64,000 bases of DNA from assembly GCF_020541265.1 (NCBI RefSeq), contig NZ_CP045925.1, positions 868,001 through 932,000 of the forward strand. Direction: 5' to 3'. This DNA comes from Profftia lariciata (GTDB lineage: Bacteria > Pseudomonadota > Gammaproteobacteria > Enterobacterales > Enterobacteriaceae). The translations under genes were made by a program, and so were the position numbers. Positions 21,096 to 31,827 of the stretch are shown here, piece after piece (within the stretch, counting starts at the first letter, position 1; each line of letters starts with the position of its first letter). Below the pieces are notes generated by a model, which worked only from the letters and a program-made list of their open reading frames with translations, did not search any database and had not been told where the DNA came from.

Positions 21096-23831
21096 CTATG
21101 TTTTTATTGTTTTAATATTATGAATTGTACTTCCATTAAGTACTGGAGATATTCCTGGTAATCCAAGAGGTAATCCTATTTGACCCAATTGTAAATTTTT
21201 GCTTAAACGTACCGGTAATATTAATTGCTGTCCTACAAAAGTAAGTTCTAATATTGCACCATTATTTATGCCAAGTTTTAGTGCATCAACAAAATTTATT
21301 ATAATACATGCTTCTGGCATATGGGCTTGGATAACTGGTGAACGTTGACTCATTTCTTCACTGCCAAATAGATGATAATAAGGAACAACTATCCAACCAA
21401 TATTACGATAAGGTTGAGGTACAACTGTGAAATAATTTAATGAACTTGTATTTGTAGCTATAAGACGTATACCTGGATCTCCATAACGCAGATGACCACC
21501 TATCTTGTCCTGAAATTTATTCCAAGCCTGAGGAGAATTCCATCCTGGTGCCCATGCAAAAGGAATATGCTGGTTATTTTCTGATACACCACAATAACCT
21601 TCCATAGAAAATGTAAAAGCAGTATCCTTATCTTGTGGTTGACGTGGCTCATGTACGCTAATATTAGCTCGCATAGCAGTACGTCCACTGTAGCGATGCG
21701 GTGCACGAGCTAGTTTTTGACCTTTAATACGAAACATTGAGTTAGGTGCGGCATCTACAATGCCTTGTAAATATGGATAAGATTTTACAAGAGATATAAT
21801 TACATGATCTAAACATGTCCAATCAATTTGTTGATTTTTTAATACAGCGTGTATAAAATGCATCCAACGCCAGCTTTCTAGCATAATAGAAGATGGTTTT
21901 TTCTTAGGATCATCATAATATACTGGATCATAAACTTGAAAAAAACGTTGAGCTCGTCCTTCCTGGTTAACTAGTGTGCCGTCACTTTCTGCAAAACTTG
22001 CAGCAGACAATACAATATTAGCCTTGTTCATAATACTAGTCCATTGATGATCAATTACGATTAAACTGTGCACTTTAGAGAGAGCTGTATTTATACGAAC
22101 AGCTAACGCATGACGATATAAATCATTTTCTAAGACTACAACAGAATCAGCAATACCTTCTTCTAGTTGATTTAAAGCATCATCCATAGAAGGTGCATTC
22201 ATCATTGCTACTCCCATACTATTTGCTTCAGAAACAATAAAAGTTATACCTACTGTTTTATTACATACTTTTAATGCTTTTTCGATATTAGCCGCTGCTT
22301 CAATTAATGAAGTATAACCGGTATTACTACCTGTTATAATTAGTATTTTTTTTGCTATAGACAATTCTTGTACTATTATATCAACTATTTTTAGTACTTC
22401 ATAAGACAAATCTTTAACTAAAGGAGCATTATTATCCAAAGCATGTGCAATAGCAAAACCTAAGCGAGCCTGATCAGCAAAAGGAGCATGATAACTAATA
22501 GCAGCAATATCATCTAAACGAGTATCATCAATACTAGTAATAAAAAGTGGATATTTAGCTTTCTGCCCGATATTAGCTATAGCTTCACTGTGCCAGTAAG
22601 CTATGTTATAGATTTCAGCTATAACCCGTGCTTTGCTTTTTACTGCTTGACGTAATGCTAAAGCAATACGTGCTGCCGTTTGAGTGACATCTTCTCCCAA
22701 AATCAATATTGCATCATAGCTTTCTATTTCACGTAAAGATGGAGTATATACACCTCCTTTACGTAAAATATTCTGTATTAAATTTAAACGACTTAATTCA
22801 CCAGCTTCAATTCCACTATAAAAATTATTTGCACCAACTAATTCACGCAGTGCGTAGTTGCTTTCAAGACTGGCACGAGGAGAGCCAATACCAATTGTTT
22901 TCTTTGCTTCGCGTAAAATATTTGCTACATTTTGGATTGCTTGATCAGCACTTAAAAAAATCCAATCATTTCCAAAACGTTGTCGTGGCTGACGTGGTCT
23001 ATTTTTTAAATTTATATAGCCATATCCAAAACGACCAAGATCACATAAAAAATAATGGTTGATAGTACCGTTGTAACGATTTTCAATACGACGAATTTCA
23101 CCGTAACGCTCACCAATACTAATGTTACAGCCAACACTACAGTGTGAGCAAATACTAGGAGAAAACTGCATATCCCATTTACGGTTATAACGTTCTGAGT
23201 GATTTTTGTCTGTAAATACTCCAGTAGGACAGATTTCTATAAGATTACCAGCAAATTCATTTTCCAAAGTACCGTTTTCCGTGCGCCCAAAATAAAGATT
23301 ATCATGTGCGCCATATACATCAAAATCTTTACCATCAGCATAGTCTTTGTAGTAACGAACGCAGCGATAACAAGCAATACAACGGTTCATTTCATGAGAA
23401 ATAAAAGGACCTAGTTCCTGATTATAATAAGTACGTTTAGTAAAACGATAACGACGTAAACTATGACCCACCATTACTGTCATATCTTGTAAATGACAAT
23501 GACCTCCTTCCTCACATACTGGACAATCATGTGGATGATTTATCATCATCAATTCAATAACACTTTTACGGAATTGTTTTGCCTCATCATCATTTATCGA
23601 AATAAAGCTACCACTCTGTACTGGAGTCATACATGACATTACTAAGCGACCATGCTTGTCTTCTGCATTTTGATATTGCTTAATCGCACATTGACGACAA
23701 GCACCTATACTTCCTAAAGCAGGATGCCAACAAAAATAAGGAATATCAAATCCAAGTGATAGACATGCCTGTAATAAATTATCTGATTTGTTAACTACAT
23801 ATTCTTGACCGTCTACATAAATTGTAGCCAT
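21096..23831 (-). CDS. nuoG: NADH-quinone oxidoreductase subunit G
   Basis: Largest peripheral subunit, with an iron-sulfur N-terminus and a molybdopterin-oxidoreductase-like C-terminus that binds no cofactor. [2Fe-2S] N1b ligands lie in YFCWHPALGSIGACRQC plus MSCM. The N5 His/Cys set is in HPHDCPVCEEGGHC. N4 uses CIACYRC and EICPTG. The extra N7 cluster found in E. coli-type enzymes uses CSHCSVGCNIS and a later Cys (FLCD). About 911 residues from this start. ATG at 23831 (MATIYVDG, like E. coli MATIHVDG) is preferred; another ATG two codons upstream is too close to the GGA ribosome-binding sequence. Confidence 0.98.
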   Translation of the reverse strand: MATIYVDGQEYVVNKSDNLLQACLSLGFDIPYFCWHPALGSIGACRQCAIKQYQNAEDKHGRLVMSCMTPVQSGSFISINDDEAKQFRKSVIELMMINHPHDCPVCEEGGHCHLQDMTVMVGHSLRRYRFTKRTYYNQELGPFISHEMNRCIACYRCVRYYKDYADGKDFDVYGAHDNLYFGRTENGTLENEFAGNLIEICPTGVFTDKNHSERYNRKWDMQFSPSICSHCSVGCNISIGERYGEIRRIENRYNGTINHYFLCDLGRFGYGYINLKNRPRQPRQRFGNDWIFLSADQAIQNVANILREAKKTIGIGSPRASLESNYALRELVGANNFYSGIEAGELSRLNLIQNILRKGGVYTPSLREIESYDAILILGEDVTQTAARIALALRQAVKSKARVIAEIYNIAYWHSEAIANIGQKAKYPLFITSIDDTRLDDIAAISYHAPFADQARLGFAIAHALDNNAPLVKDLSYEVLKIVDIIVQELSIAKKILIITGSNTGYTSLIEAAANIEKALKVCNKTVGITFIVSEANSMGVAMMNAPSMDDALNQLEEGIADSVVVLENDLYRHALAVRINTALSKVHSLIVIDHQWTSIMNKANIVLSAASFAESDGTLVNQEGRAQRFFQVYDPVYYDDPKKKPSSIMLESWRWMHFIHAVLKNQQIDWTCLDHVIISLVKSYPYLQGIVDAAPNSMFRIKGQKLARAPHRYSGRTAMRANISVHEPRQPQDKDTAFTFSMEGYCGVSENNQHIPFAWAPGWNSPQAWNKFQDKIGGHLRYGDPGIRLIATNTSSLNYFTVVPQPYRNIGWIVVPYYHLFGSEEMSQRSPVIQAHMPEACIIINFVDALKLGINNGAILELTFVGQQLILPVRLSKNLQLGQIGLPLGLPGISPVLNGSTIHNIKTIKT

Positions 23832-23885
23832 TATCATATTTCCAATATTTTAAAATATTTAAATTACAGGTGCTATTTAAACAAG

Positions 23886-25229
23886 TTAGGTAGTTTGAAC
23901 ACTATGAATTATATTCATATTGCCGTAGTATGATGTAACAATGCCTGCTTCAAACTCTTTACGAAAATATTTTATAGCACTTTGTAATGGTTCTACAGCT
24001 CCAGGTGCGTGTGCACAAAAAGTTTTTCCTGGACCTAAATGCTGGCATAAATATTCAAGGGTCTCAATATCACCATGTTGACCTTCACCGCACTCAAGTG
24101 CACGTAATATTTTAACACTCCACGGTAAACCTTCTCGGCATGGTGTGCACCAACCACATGATTCTTTAGAAAAAAATTCTTCTAAATTACGCACTAATGG
24201 AACCATACCTATCTTATTATCAACAGCCATTGCTAGTGCAGTTCCTAATCGACTACCCGCTTGATCGATACTAATAAAATCCATTGGTAAATCTAGATGT
24301 TCAGGTATTAAAAAATCTGTTCCTGCTCCACCTGGCTGCCAAGCTTTAAGAGTTAAACCGTCAGACATACCACCGGCGTAATTTTCAAGAATTTCACGAG
24401 CTGTAGTCCCAAAAGGTAGTTCCCATAAACCAGGATTTTTCACACGGCCAGAAAAACCCATTAGTTTGGTACCTGTATCTTGACTACTACAAATAGATAA
24501 ATTTTTATACCAATCTATACCATTTTCAACAATTGCTGGAACATTACACAGGGTTTCTACGTTATTAATACAAGTAGGTTTACCCCATAACCCAGATATT
24601 GCAGGAAAAGGAGGTTTAGAGCGAGGTTTAGCACGACGACCTTCTAGTGAATTAATTAATGCTGTTTCTTCACCGCATATATAACGACCAGCACCAGTAT
24701 GCACAAAGATCTCAAAATTAAATTCTGATTTTAAAATATTTTTACCTAAAAGACATGCTACTTTAGCTTCTGTAATGGCTTTACGAAGATTAATGTCTGC
24801 TTCAAAATATTCACCACGCAGAAAGATGTATCCACGATAAGCTTTTAAAGCAAACGCTGCTATTAACATGCCTTCTATCAGTAAATGAGGCATTTGTTCC
24901 ATTAGTAATCTATCTTTATAAGTACCAGGTTCCATTTCATCAGCATTACATATTAAATAGCGGTTACTAATGGATTTGTTTTGTGACATCAAGTTCCATT
25001 TTATACCAGTAGGAAAACCAGCTCCTCCTCGACCTCTTAGACCGGAATCTTTAATTATTTTAATAACTTCATCTTGTGTCATGCTTTTTAATGCTTTTTT
25101 AGCACCTTGATAACCATTTTTACTACAATATTCATTTAACCATATAGGTTGCTTATCATCTCTTAAACGCCAAGTTAGCGGATGTTTTTCTGCTGAGCGA
25201 TAGGGAAATAAAGCTGAAGGAATTATCAT
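23886..25229 (-). CDS. nuoF: NADH-quinone oxidoreductase subunit F (NADH/FMN-binding)
   Basis: Entry point of complex I: oxidises NADH via FMN and passes electrons to [4Fe-4S] N3. 447 residues against 445. The glycine-rich FMN/NADH site GLRGRGGAGFPTGIKW, the GAGRYICGEETALINSLEG block and the N3 ligands ESCGWCTPCREG plus FCAH are intact. The start codon overlaps the nuoE stop as ATGA, indicating coupling. The first 15 or so residues diverge from E. coli. Confidence 0.98.
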   Translation of the reverse strand: MIIPSALFPYRSAEKHPLTWRLRDDKQPIWLNEYCSKNGYQGAKKALKSMTQDEVIKIIKDSGLRGRGGAGFPTGIKWNLMSQNKSISNRYLICNADEMEPGTYKDRLLMEQMPHLLIEGMLIAAFALKAYRGYIFLRGEYFEADINLRKAITEAKVACLLGKNILKSEFNFEIFVHTGAGRYICGEETALINSLEGRRAKPRSKPPFPAISGLWGKPTCINNVETLCNVPAIVENGIDWYKNLSICSSQDTGTKLMGFSGRVKNPGLWELPFGTTAREILENYAGGMSDGLTLKAWQPGGAGTDFLIPEHLDLPMDFISIDQAGSRLGTALAMAVDNKIGMVPLVRNLEEFFSKESCGWCTPCREGLPWSVKILRALECGEGQHGDIETLEYLCQHLGPGKTFCAHAPGAVEPLQSAIKYFRKEFEAGIVTSYYGNMNIIHSVQTT

Positions 25230-25726
25230 GGATAATATTCCAAAAATTGAATGACATTTTGTGGTGTTAAATGCACATAAGTATTATTATCTATCATCAT
25301 AGTAGGACCTTTATCGCAATTACCTAAACAGCATACTGGTAATAAAGTAAAACGATTATCTAATGTTGTTTGACCGGGTTTAATATTTAATTTAAGTTCT
25401 AATGCTACTTGAATATTTTGATAACCATTTATATAACAGACTACACTATTACAGTACCGAATAATATGCCGACCAACAGACTCACGGAATATTTGACTAT
25501 AAAAAGTAGCTATACTTTCGAGATCAGCTACTGAAACATTTAATATTTCAGCAATAGCATGAAGAGCCTTATCGGCAACCCATCCATATTCTTTTTGTAT
25601 AATTTTTAATGCTTCAATTGAAGCAGCACGAGGATCTTCGTATTTATATTTTTCATGTTCAATCGCTTTACGAATATTTTTGCTAAGTACATAAAAATCT
25701 TTTTTAGCTAAAGATTGATCTAACAT
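25226..25726 (-). CDS. nuoE: NADH-quinone oxidoreductase subunit E ([2Fe-2S] N1a)
   Basis: Thioredoxin-fold subunit with cluster N1a next to the FMN. 166 residues, as in E. coli. Four cysteine ligands are visible: CNSVVC at about 92-97 and CCLGNC at about 132-137. It lies 2 bp after nuoCD and overlaps nuoF by 4 bp. Confidence 0.98.
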   Translation of the reverse strand: MLDQSLAKKDFYVLSKNIRKAIEHEKYKYEDPRAASIEALKIIQKEYGWVADKALHAIAEILNVSVADLESIATFYSQIFRESVGRHIIRYCNSVVCYINGYQNIQVALELKLNIKPGQTTLDNRFTLLPVCCLGNCDKGPTMMIDNNTYVHLTPQNVIQFLEYYP

Positions 25727-25728
25727 AA

Positions 25729-27525
25729 TTAACGATCCACATCTGACATAACAAAATCAATGCTGCCTAGATATACGATCAAGTCGGATACTAAACTGCC
25801 ACGAATTACTGCTGGAATTTGTTGTAAGTGAGCATAACTTGGAGTACGAATACGAGTACGATAACTCATACTACTATTATCACTAATTAAATAGTAACTA
25901 TTGATCCCTTTAGTGGCTTCAATCATCTGAAAAGATTCATTAGCAGGCATTATTGGTCCCCATGATACGTGCAAAAAATGCGTAATAAGAGTTTCAATAT
26001 GTTCTAATGTATGCTCTTTTAAAGGAGGTGTAGTTAATGGGTGGTTAGATTTAAATGGACCTTCAGGCATATTATTATAACATTGTTGTAAAATATTTAA
26101 GCTTTGACGTAGTTCTTCTACCTTTATCATAACACGATCATAACAGTCACCATTGTGAGCAACTGGTACTTCAAAAGTAAAATTTTCATAACCAGAGTAC
26201 GGACGCCATTTGCGTACATCAAACTCTATACCTGTGGCACGTAAACCAGCTCCCGTAACACCCCATTCTAATGCCTCATGTGAATTATATGCAGCAATGC
26301 CAATAGAACGACTTTTTAAAATAGAATTATTTAATGCAGATTTAACATAAGAGTCTAAACGCTTAGGCATCCAATCTAGGAAAGTACGCAATAAATGTTC
26401 CCAGCCACGAGGTAAATCATGAGCAACGCCACCAATACGAAACCAGGCTGGATGCATACGGAATCCAGTAATTGCCTCAATAATATCGTATATTTTTTGG
26501 CGATCGGTAAAAGCAAGAAATACTGGTGTCATTGCACCAACATCTTGAATAAATGTTGATATATATAGTAGATGGCTATTAATACGAAATAATTCAGACA
26601 ACATAACACGAATAACCTTAACACGTTCTGGAACTTCAATGCCAGCTAGTTTTTCTACGGCTAATATATAAGGCATTTCATTGACACAACCACCAAGATA
26701 TTCAATACGATCAGTATACGGGATATAACTGTGCCATGATTGACGTTCACCCATCTTTTCTGCGCCTCGATGGTGATAACCAATATCAGGTACACAATCT
26801 ATTATTTCTTCACCATTTAGTTGTAATATTATACGGAATACACCATGAGAAGATGGGTGATTAGGGCCGAGATTTAAAAACATTAAATCTTCGTGTTCAG
26901 TACTTTTCTTCATTCCCCAATCTTTAGGTTTAAAAATTAATGATTCCATTTCTAAATCTTGTTTTTTTTTAGTAAGCTCAAAAGGTTTAAACTCTGTAGC
27001 ACGTGCAAGATAATCTTTACGTAGAGGATGTCCTTCCCAAGACTGTGGCATCATAATGCGTGTTAAATGTGGATGACCATCAAAAGTAATACCAAACATT
27101 TCCCATATTTCACGTTCATACCAATTAGCATTAGGGAAAATAGTCGTCACAGTAGGCAAAGATAAATTGTTTTCAAACAATGCTACCTTTAGCATAATAT
27201 CACGATTACGTTCAATAGAAATCATTTGATAAAAAACTGAAAAATCTGCTGCTGGCAATCCCTGACGATAAGTACGCAGACGTTCATCTGTACCATGTAT
27301 ATCAAAAAGCATAACATATGGTTGTGGCATTTTCTTTAAAAAAGATAGGGCTTTTAGTAATTGCTCTCGTTGAATCCAAACAACTGGCATACCAATTAGT
27401 GTAGATTGCAAGGTCAGGGTGTTAGGATGAAAAAGATTATATAATTCATCGATTACTGGATCATTAAGATGATTGTAAACTTGCCCAACAGGCAAATACA
27501 ATTTTTGCGTTGTTGAATCTATCAT
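25729..27525 (-). CDS. nuoC: NADH-quinone oxidoreductase fused subunit C/D
   Basis: Natural fusion typical of enterobacteria (nuoC and nuoD in one gene, often written nuoCD): an N-terminal NuoC 30-kDa domain (about 1-185, with REIWEMFGI and HPLRKDY) joined to a C-terminal NuoD 49-kDa domain that forms the quinone-reduction site. NuoD hallmarks include LNLGPNHPSSHGVFRIILQL, CVPDIGYHHRGAEKMGE, TGAGLRATG and the C-terminal LGSIDFVMSDVDR. 598 residues, about the same as E. coli. 140 bp separate it from nuoB. Confidence 0.98.
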   Translation of the reverse strand: MIDSTTQKLYLPVGQVYNHLNDPVIDELYNLFHPNTLTLQSTLIGMPVVWIQREQLLKALSFLKKMPQPYVMLFDIHGTDERLRTYRQGLPAADFSVFYQMISIERNRDIMLKVALFENNLSLPTVTTIFPNANWYEREIWEMFGITFDGHPHLTRIMMPQSWEGHPLRKDYLARATEFKPFELTKKKQDLEMESLIFKPKDWGMKKSTEHEDLMFLNLGPNHPSSHGVFRIILQLNGEEIIDCVPDIGYHHRGAEKMGERQSWHSYIPYTDRIEYLGGCVNEMPYILAVEKLAGIEVPERVKVIRVMLSELFRINSHLLYISTFIQDVGAMTPVFLAFTDRQKIYDIIEAITGFRMHPAWFRIGGVAHDLPRGWEHLLRTFLDWMPKRLDSYVKSALNNSILKSRSIGIAAYNSHEALEWGVTGAGLRATGIEFDVRKWRPYSGYENFTFEVPVAHNGDCYDRVMIKVEELRQSLNILQQCYNNMPEGPFKSNHPLTTPPLKEHTLEHIETLITHFLHVSWGPIMPANESFQMIEATKGINSYYLISDNSSMSYRTRIRTPSYAHLQQIPAVIRGSLVSDLIVYLGSIDFVMSDVDR

Positions 27526-27665
27526 AATTTTATTACCATACTTAACTTTACTTGCTAGAAAAATAGTAACCTAACAAGCTAAACTATAGACTGCTAATTG
27601 TGTTAACTCTAATGTTATAATATATTTTAATTTAATTAATTGTTTTTAAAGTTTATTAAAATAAA

Positions 27666-28340
27666 TTATATTTCATCTGGTGAGCGTAAATGTGTCACTG
27701 CTATACGCTCAGCTCTTTTACGTTCTTTTTCTGATGGCATATTAGCACGATAAACGCCTTGATCTCCAACTATCCATGATAGTGGACGTTTTTCTTTACT
27801 AATAGATTCTTGCAATAACATTAGTGCTTGTATATAGGCTTCTGGGCGCGGTGGACAACCAGGAATATACACATCTACAGGAATAAATTTATCAACTCCT
27901 TGAACAACTGAATAGATATCGTACATACCTCCTGAATTTGCACAGGCTCCCATAGAAATAACCCATTTTGGTTCTAGCATTTGGTCATATAAACGCTGAA
28001 TAACCGGAGCCATTTTAATAAAACAAGTTCCTGCAATTACCATAAAATCAGCTTGACGAGGAGAAGCACGCAAAACTTCAGCGCCAAAACGAGCAATATC
28101 ATGCACTGCAGTAAATGCAGTCACCATTTCTACATAACAACAAGATAGACCAAAATTATAAGGCCAAAGAGAATTTTTACGACCCCAATTCATAATATTA
28201 TGTAAAATATTTTCTAGTTTACCTGTAAAAATATTACGGTGAACATGTTGTGTCATAGGATCAACAACTTTTTCTTGTTTCTTAAGTGGATAACATTCGT
28301 TCTTGCTGTCTGGGTTCACGCGAGTCAATGTATAATCCAT
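27666..28340 (-). CDS. nuoB: NADH-quinone oxidoreductase subunit B ([4Fe-4S] N2)
   Basis: Carries cluster N2, the last iron-sulfur centre before quinone. 224 residues against 220. N2 ligands are the tandem Cys of LSCCYVEMV, the Cys of SMGACANSGG and that of PGCPPRPEA. Almost colinear with E. coli from MDYTLTRVNPD to LRSPDEI. Preceded by an 82-bp gap after nuoA. Confidence 0.98.
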   Translation of the reverse strand: MDYTLTRVNPDSKNECYPLKKQEKVVDPMTQHVHRNIFTGKLENILHNIMNWGRKNSLWPYNFGLSCCYVEMVTAFTAVHDIARFGAEVLRASPRQADFMVIAGTCFIKMAPVIQRLYDQMLEPKWVISMGACANSGGMYDIYSVVQGVDKFIPVDVYIPGCPPRPEAYIQALMLLQESISKEKRPLSWIVGDQGVYRANMPSEKERKRAERIAVTHLRSPDEI

Positions 28341-28422
28341 GATTATCCCTTGTATATTTTGTTATGAATAATTATTTTATAAAAATTATTAAATAACTAA
28401 GATATAATATTTTATTAGTATA

Positions 28423-28824
28423 TTATGTCTTTTTTTTAAGGCGTTTAGATTTTATTGGAGTCCAATCCAGACCACCAATACGAGTTAGATAAAATAAACT
28501 AATTAACAACATTATAATAAAAATAGTAACTTCAATAAAACCAACCCATCCATTTTCTCGTATCGAGATAGACCAAGCATATAAATATAACGCTTCAACA
28601 TCAAAGATAACAAAGAACATAGCAACCAAATAAAACTTAACAGAAAAACGTAGACGTGCTGAACCTACTGAATCAATACCGGACTCATAAGGAATATTTT
28701 TTGTATAAGATTTTTCACCTAATATATATGTTCCAAAAAGCATTAATATAGGCAAACCTATTGAAATCATAATAAATATAGTAAACGCCCAATAATGAGA
28801 AATAACCTCAATGTTTTTTAACAT
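28423..28824 (-). CDS. nuoA: NADH-quinone oxidoreductase subunit A
   Basis: First gene of the nuo operon; three-helix subunit lining the quinone cavity. 133 residues against 147, shorter mainly at the C-terminal tail. Key acidic residues in FFVIFDVEALYLYAW and the loop ESGIDSVGSARLR are kept. Enteric nuo operons are preceded by a regulator gene (lrhA); none is recognisable here. Confidence 0.97.
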   Translation of the reverse strand: MLKNIEVISHYWAFTIFIMISIGLPILMLFGTYILGEKSYTKNIPYESGIDSVGSARLRFSVKFYLVAMFFVIFDVEALYLYAWSISIRENGWVGFIEVTIFIIMLLISLFYLTRIGGLDWTPIKSKRLKKKT

Positions 28825-28953
28825 ATTTTATCTTAATTATTTATATATAACATAATATATTTTATTATATTTTAATACATAATATAATAATATATATAAA
28901 AGGAAGAAACATAATACATGTACACTATTATATATATTACATGATTATTAAAT

Positions 28954-28983
28954 ATTTAGTAAAGATTTATTATTTTTTGTCAA
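28954..28983 (-). promoter_or_regulatory. Weak candidate nuo promoter
   Basis: A perfect -35 hexamer (TTGACA on the minus strand, 28978-28983) lies about 155 bp upstream of nuoA. At 16-18 bp spacing the -10 position reads TACTAA/ACTAAA, a poor match. Listed only because exact TTGACA is rare in this window and it precedes a 15-kb operon. Confidence 0.25.
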
Positions 28984-29911
28984 TACTTTTATATTGAAAA
29001 AAAATATTTTTAATATAATATTTTATTGTACTAACATAAAATTTACTAATACTAGTTAATAAAATACTAATAATATGTATGATATATTATATTTTATTTA
29101 TACTAATTATATTTTATATATTTATTTTTTATTTATAATTAATAATTATTTATTACTAAAATTTTAATAGATTTAAAATTATTTATAAGATTATTTTTAG
29201 CATACAATAATACTATTATTATAAAGATAATAGATAACTTAGTTAAATAAGAATACCCATTATAAAATATACAATATTAGATATATTATATTATTCATAA
29301 TTTTTATTTTAATAAATTATATATTAAGAAAAATAATAAAATTATTTAGATTTTACAAAAAATAAAAAATATTGTATATCTTACGCAAGATATAAAAGCA
29401 TTTTTATTGATATTATGGTTATTCAAAAATCATTATTTTAATAAAATTAATTTATTGCTATTCAATGTAGATATATAAAAAATATTTTTTATTATATTTT
29501 AAGTTAAATACTCTTTTTTATATAAATTTTGATAAATTCTATATAATAATATTAATATTATTATTTTATAGAATTATTTCAATAAAATTATATGTTATTA
29601 TATTTAATTATCTCAATAATCACTAATAAAATATTTATTACTTAATATGTACGTCATTAATTACTTATTATTAGATAAGTCTTACTAAATTTATTAAAAA
29701 ATTTTAATTTTTAATGACATTGCTAGATAAATATTATTATTTTAATATATTTCTATTTTAGATTTAAAATCTATTTGTAGATATATTATTTATTATATTT
29801 TTATAAAAAATAAATATTATTTTTATCACTTATTATTTTATAGTATTTATATTCTACATTAAGTTAAAACAATATATTTTTTGTTTATAATTACTGATGA
29901 CTATGATTAGT
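28984..29911. other. Decayed spacer upstream of nuo
   Basis: Stops in every frame and no relic recognised. The E. coli neighbours lrhA and alaA were looked for on the minus strand and not found. Confidence 0.5.
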
Positions 29912-30430
29912 ATGAGTCATGGTACTACCATACAATGTATGAGATTATAGCTAAAATTATAATAACAGTGTTATAGACTATCTATAAGAACAGCTTTATT
30001 GCACAATAATATATTAATGAGGAATATAGTATTTCTTAAAAATTTAACATATTATTAATTAACTATGTTAAATCTTATTTAAGATACTGTTGATAATATA
30101 AATTATTAATTATTACTATGTAAGTATATCATCTATATTAAATATTATTTAGTATTGCTTATATAATATATTTAATAATAAAAAACATTTTTATTCTATT
30201 AAAGTATATCCAATAATAAATATTAAGATTATAGTTATTTACTTGATATGTTTACAGTGGTATATTATATAAATTAAATTAATAATTAATGTTACTAAAT
30301 TAGTAAAATATATATAATCTTTTATAAAAACATTAATTATCTAATTTTTTAAAAAATTAGTATGTTTATATTTTATATCTAAATATACTAATAAAATAAA
30401 TAATTAACTTAAAAGTCTTAAAATTTAAAT
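29912..30430 (+). pseudogene. hslV: Relic of hslV (ATP-dependent protease peptidase subunit)
   Basis: HslV is the proteasome-like peptidase of the HslUV protease, with an N-terminal catalytic threonine. Here TTI (29924-29932) is followed without any gap by codons that track E. coli residues 5-22: QCMR for VSVR, and QCYRLSI for AGDGQAT, in which nearly every codon differs by a single base (ggt to tgt, gat to tat, gga to aga). In the same frame, LTMLNLI* at 30059-30082 matches FTLFELFE, including gaa to taa. About eight codons are missing between the blocks. The 3' boundary is an estimate from family length (176 residues). The relic is old, far more decayed than pcnB. Confidence 0.6.
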
Positions 30431-31827
30431 AATTGTTTCTTTATCTGTAATAAAGAATAGTATTTCTAATACAATTTAAGTAAATAAGCAAAAAATAATA
30501 TTTTATATTATTTTCTTTACATAATAAAATATAAAATACGTTTATCAAAAATTATTGTAATACATTATTATGAATAATTACATATTATTATTTATTAATT
30601 TATATATTTCTACAAAATAAAAAAATTTAATATCTACTATTACAATGGCTAATTTAATAATATTTTATAATTGTATTAAACATATATTTTTAATGATTTT
30701 TTTAATATATAACAACAAAAATTTTAGCATACTTTAAGTATAGTCGTTAATATTATAAATATATATACAATTCATTTAATTACCTTACTATACAGTAAAG
30801 ACGTACTTAATATTATTTTTATTAATTAGCTTATTTTTTAAAAAATAATATTAAGTATAGTAAATTAATATATGATATTCTTGTATTAATAAATTAAGGT
30901 GAATATCAAAATAGCATAAAAATTAAATATTTTAAGTAAATGTATTTTTAACTAGTAAATATATTTATAATATTAGCAATAAAACATTAACTTACTGATA
31001 TTTATTTTATTAATATACGTTAATTAAATATTACTATGAGTACTCTATAGTATTGCGTCTATTATACTACAATAATTTATTTTATAATAAACATCTTGAT
31101 ACAAGATAAATGTTTTATAATTATAAAACTAAATGTGCATGAAATAATGATAATTGATTATAAGTAAGTATTTTATTATAAAATAAATCAGCTGCACTAA
31201 AATATATAGGATATAATTTATTAACATTACTAAACAGTATAATAAATATCTTTTTATTTGATATATATGATACTACTTATTTTTAAAAAAATATTTTTAA
31301 TAAAATTAAAATTTATTCTATTGAAATTTGCAATCTTTAAAAACTACAAAATTGATACTACAATATATTACTAGTAAGCATTTACAACAACATTATTAAT
31401 TAATAATTAAGATAAAATAAATTAATAAATTTGATAAATGTACTTTGTTTATACTTACAGTATAATATTTTTATTAAAATAATAAATATGCAAATCTTAC
31501 TATGATATAGTAATGATATGTTAAATATTTTATAGAATAAAATTTAATATTATAAAACATAAAAATAGTTTATATATAAAAATAACAAAATATCTTTTAT
31601 ACAATTATTAATTTTTATTATTTTAGCAGAAAGATATAATATCTTGACAAGATTATGCTCATTTCCTTGACTTTAATATTAGTTATATTCAAAGTATATC
31701 TTTAATATACTTAATAATATAAATATAGTTATATTCTATATATAGGATATAATGATAAATTTTTGAGTATACATTAATAATTAAATTTTAAATTATTAAA
31801 CTGATAGGTTAAAATATCATAGATGCC
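30431..31827 (+). other. Spacer, probable hslU remnant at its start
   Basis: hslU normally follows hslV directly. At 30462-30490 codons S I S N T I * match SVAIALR of HslU at about the expected distance, and the scattered following codons (K, N, I) fit weakly. The rest of the 1.4 kb, close to the 1.3 kb length of hslU, holds nothing I can read. No other gene is visible. I judge an hslU ghost possible but unproven. Confidence 0.35.

Noticed and set aside
22709..23414. Open frames of 71-117 codons on the plus strand within nuoG
   Set aside because: Antisense shadows of a strongly conserved gene; no independent support.
30341..30361. Palindromes of the TTTTTTAAAAAA type, here and near 11.3 and 30.8 kb
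   Set aside because: Simple A/T runs make these frequent by chance; no consistent position relative to genes.
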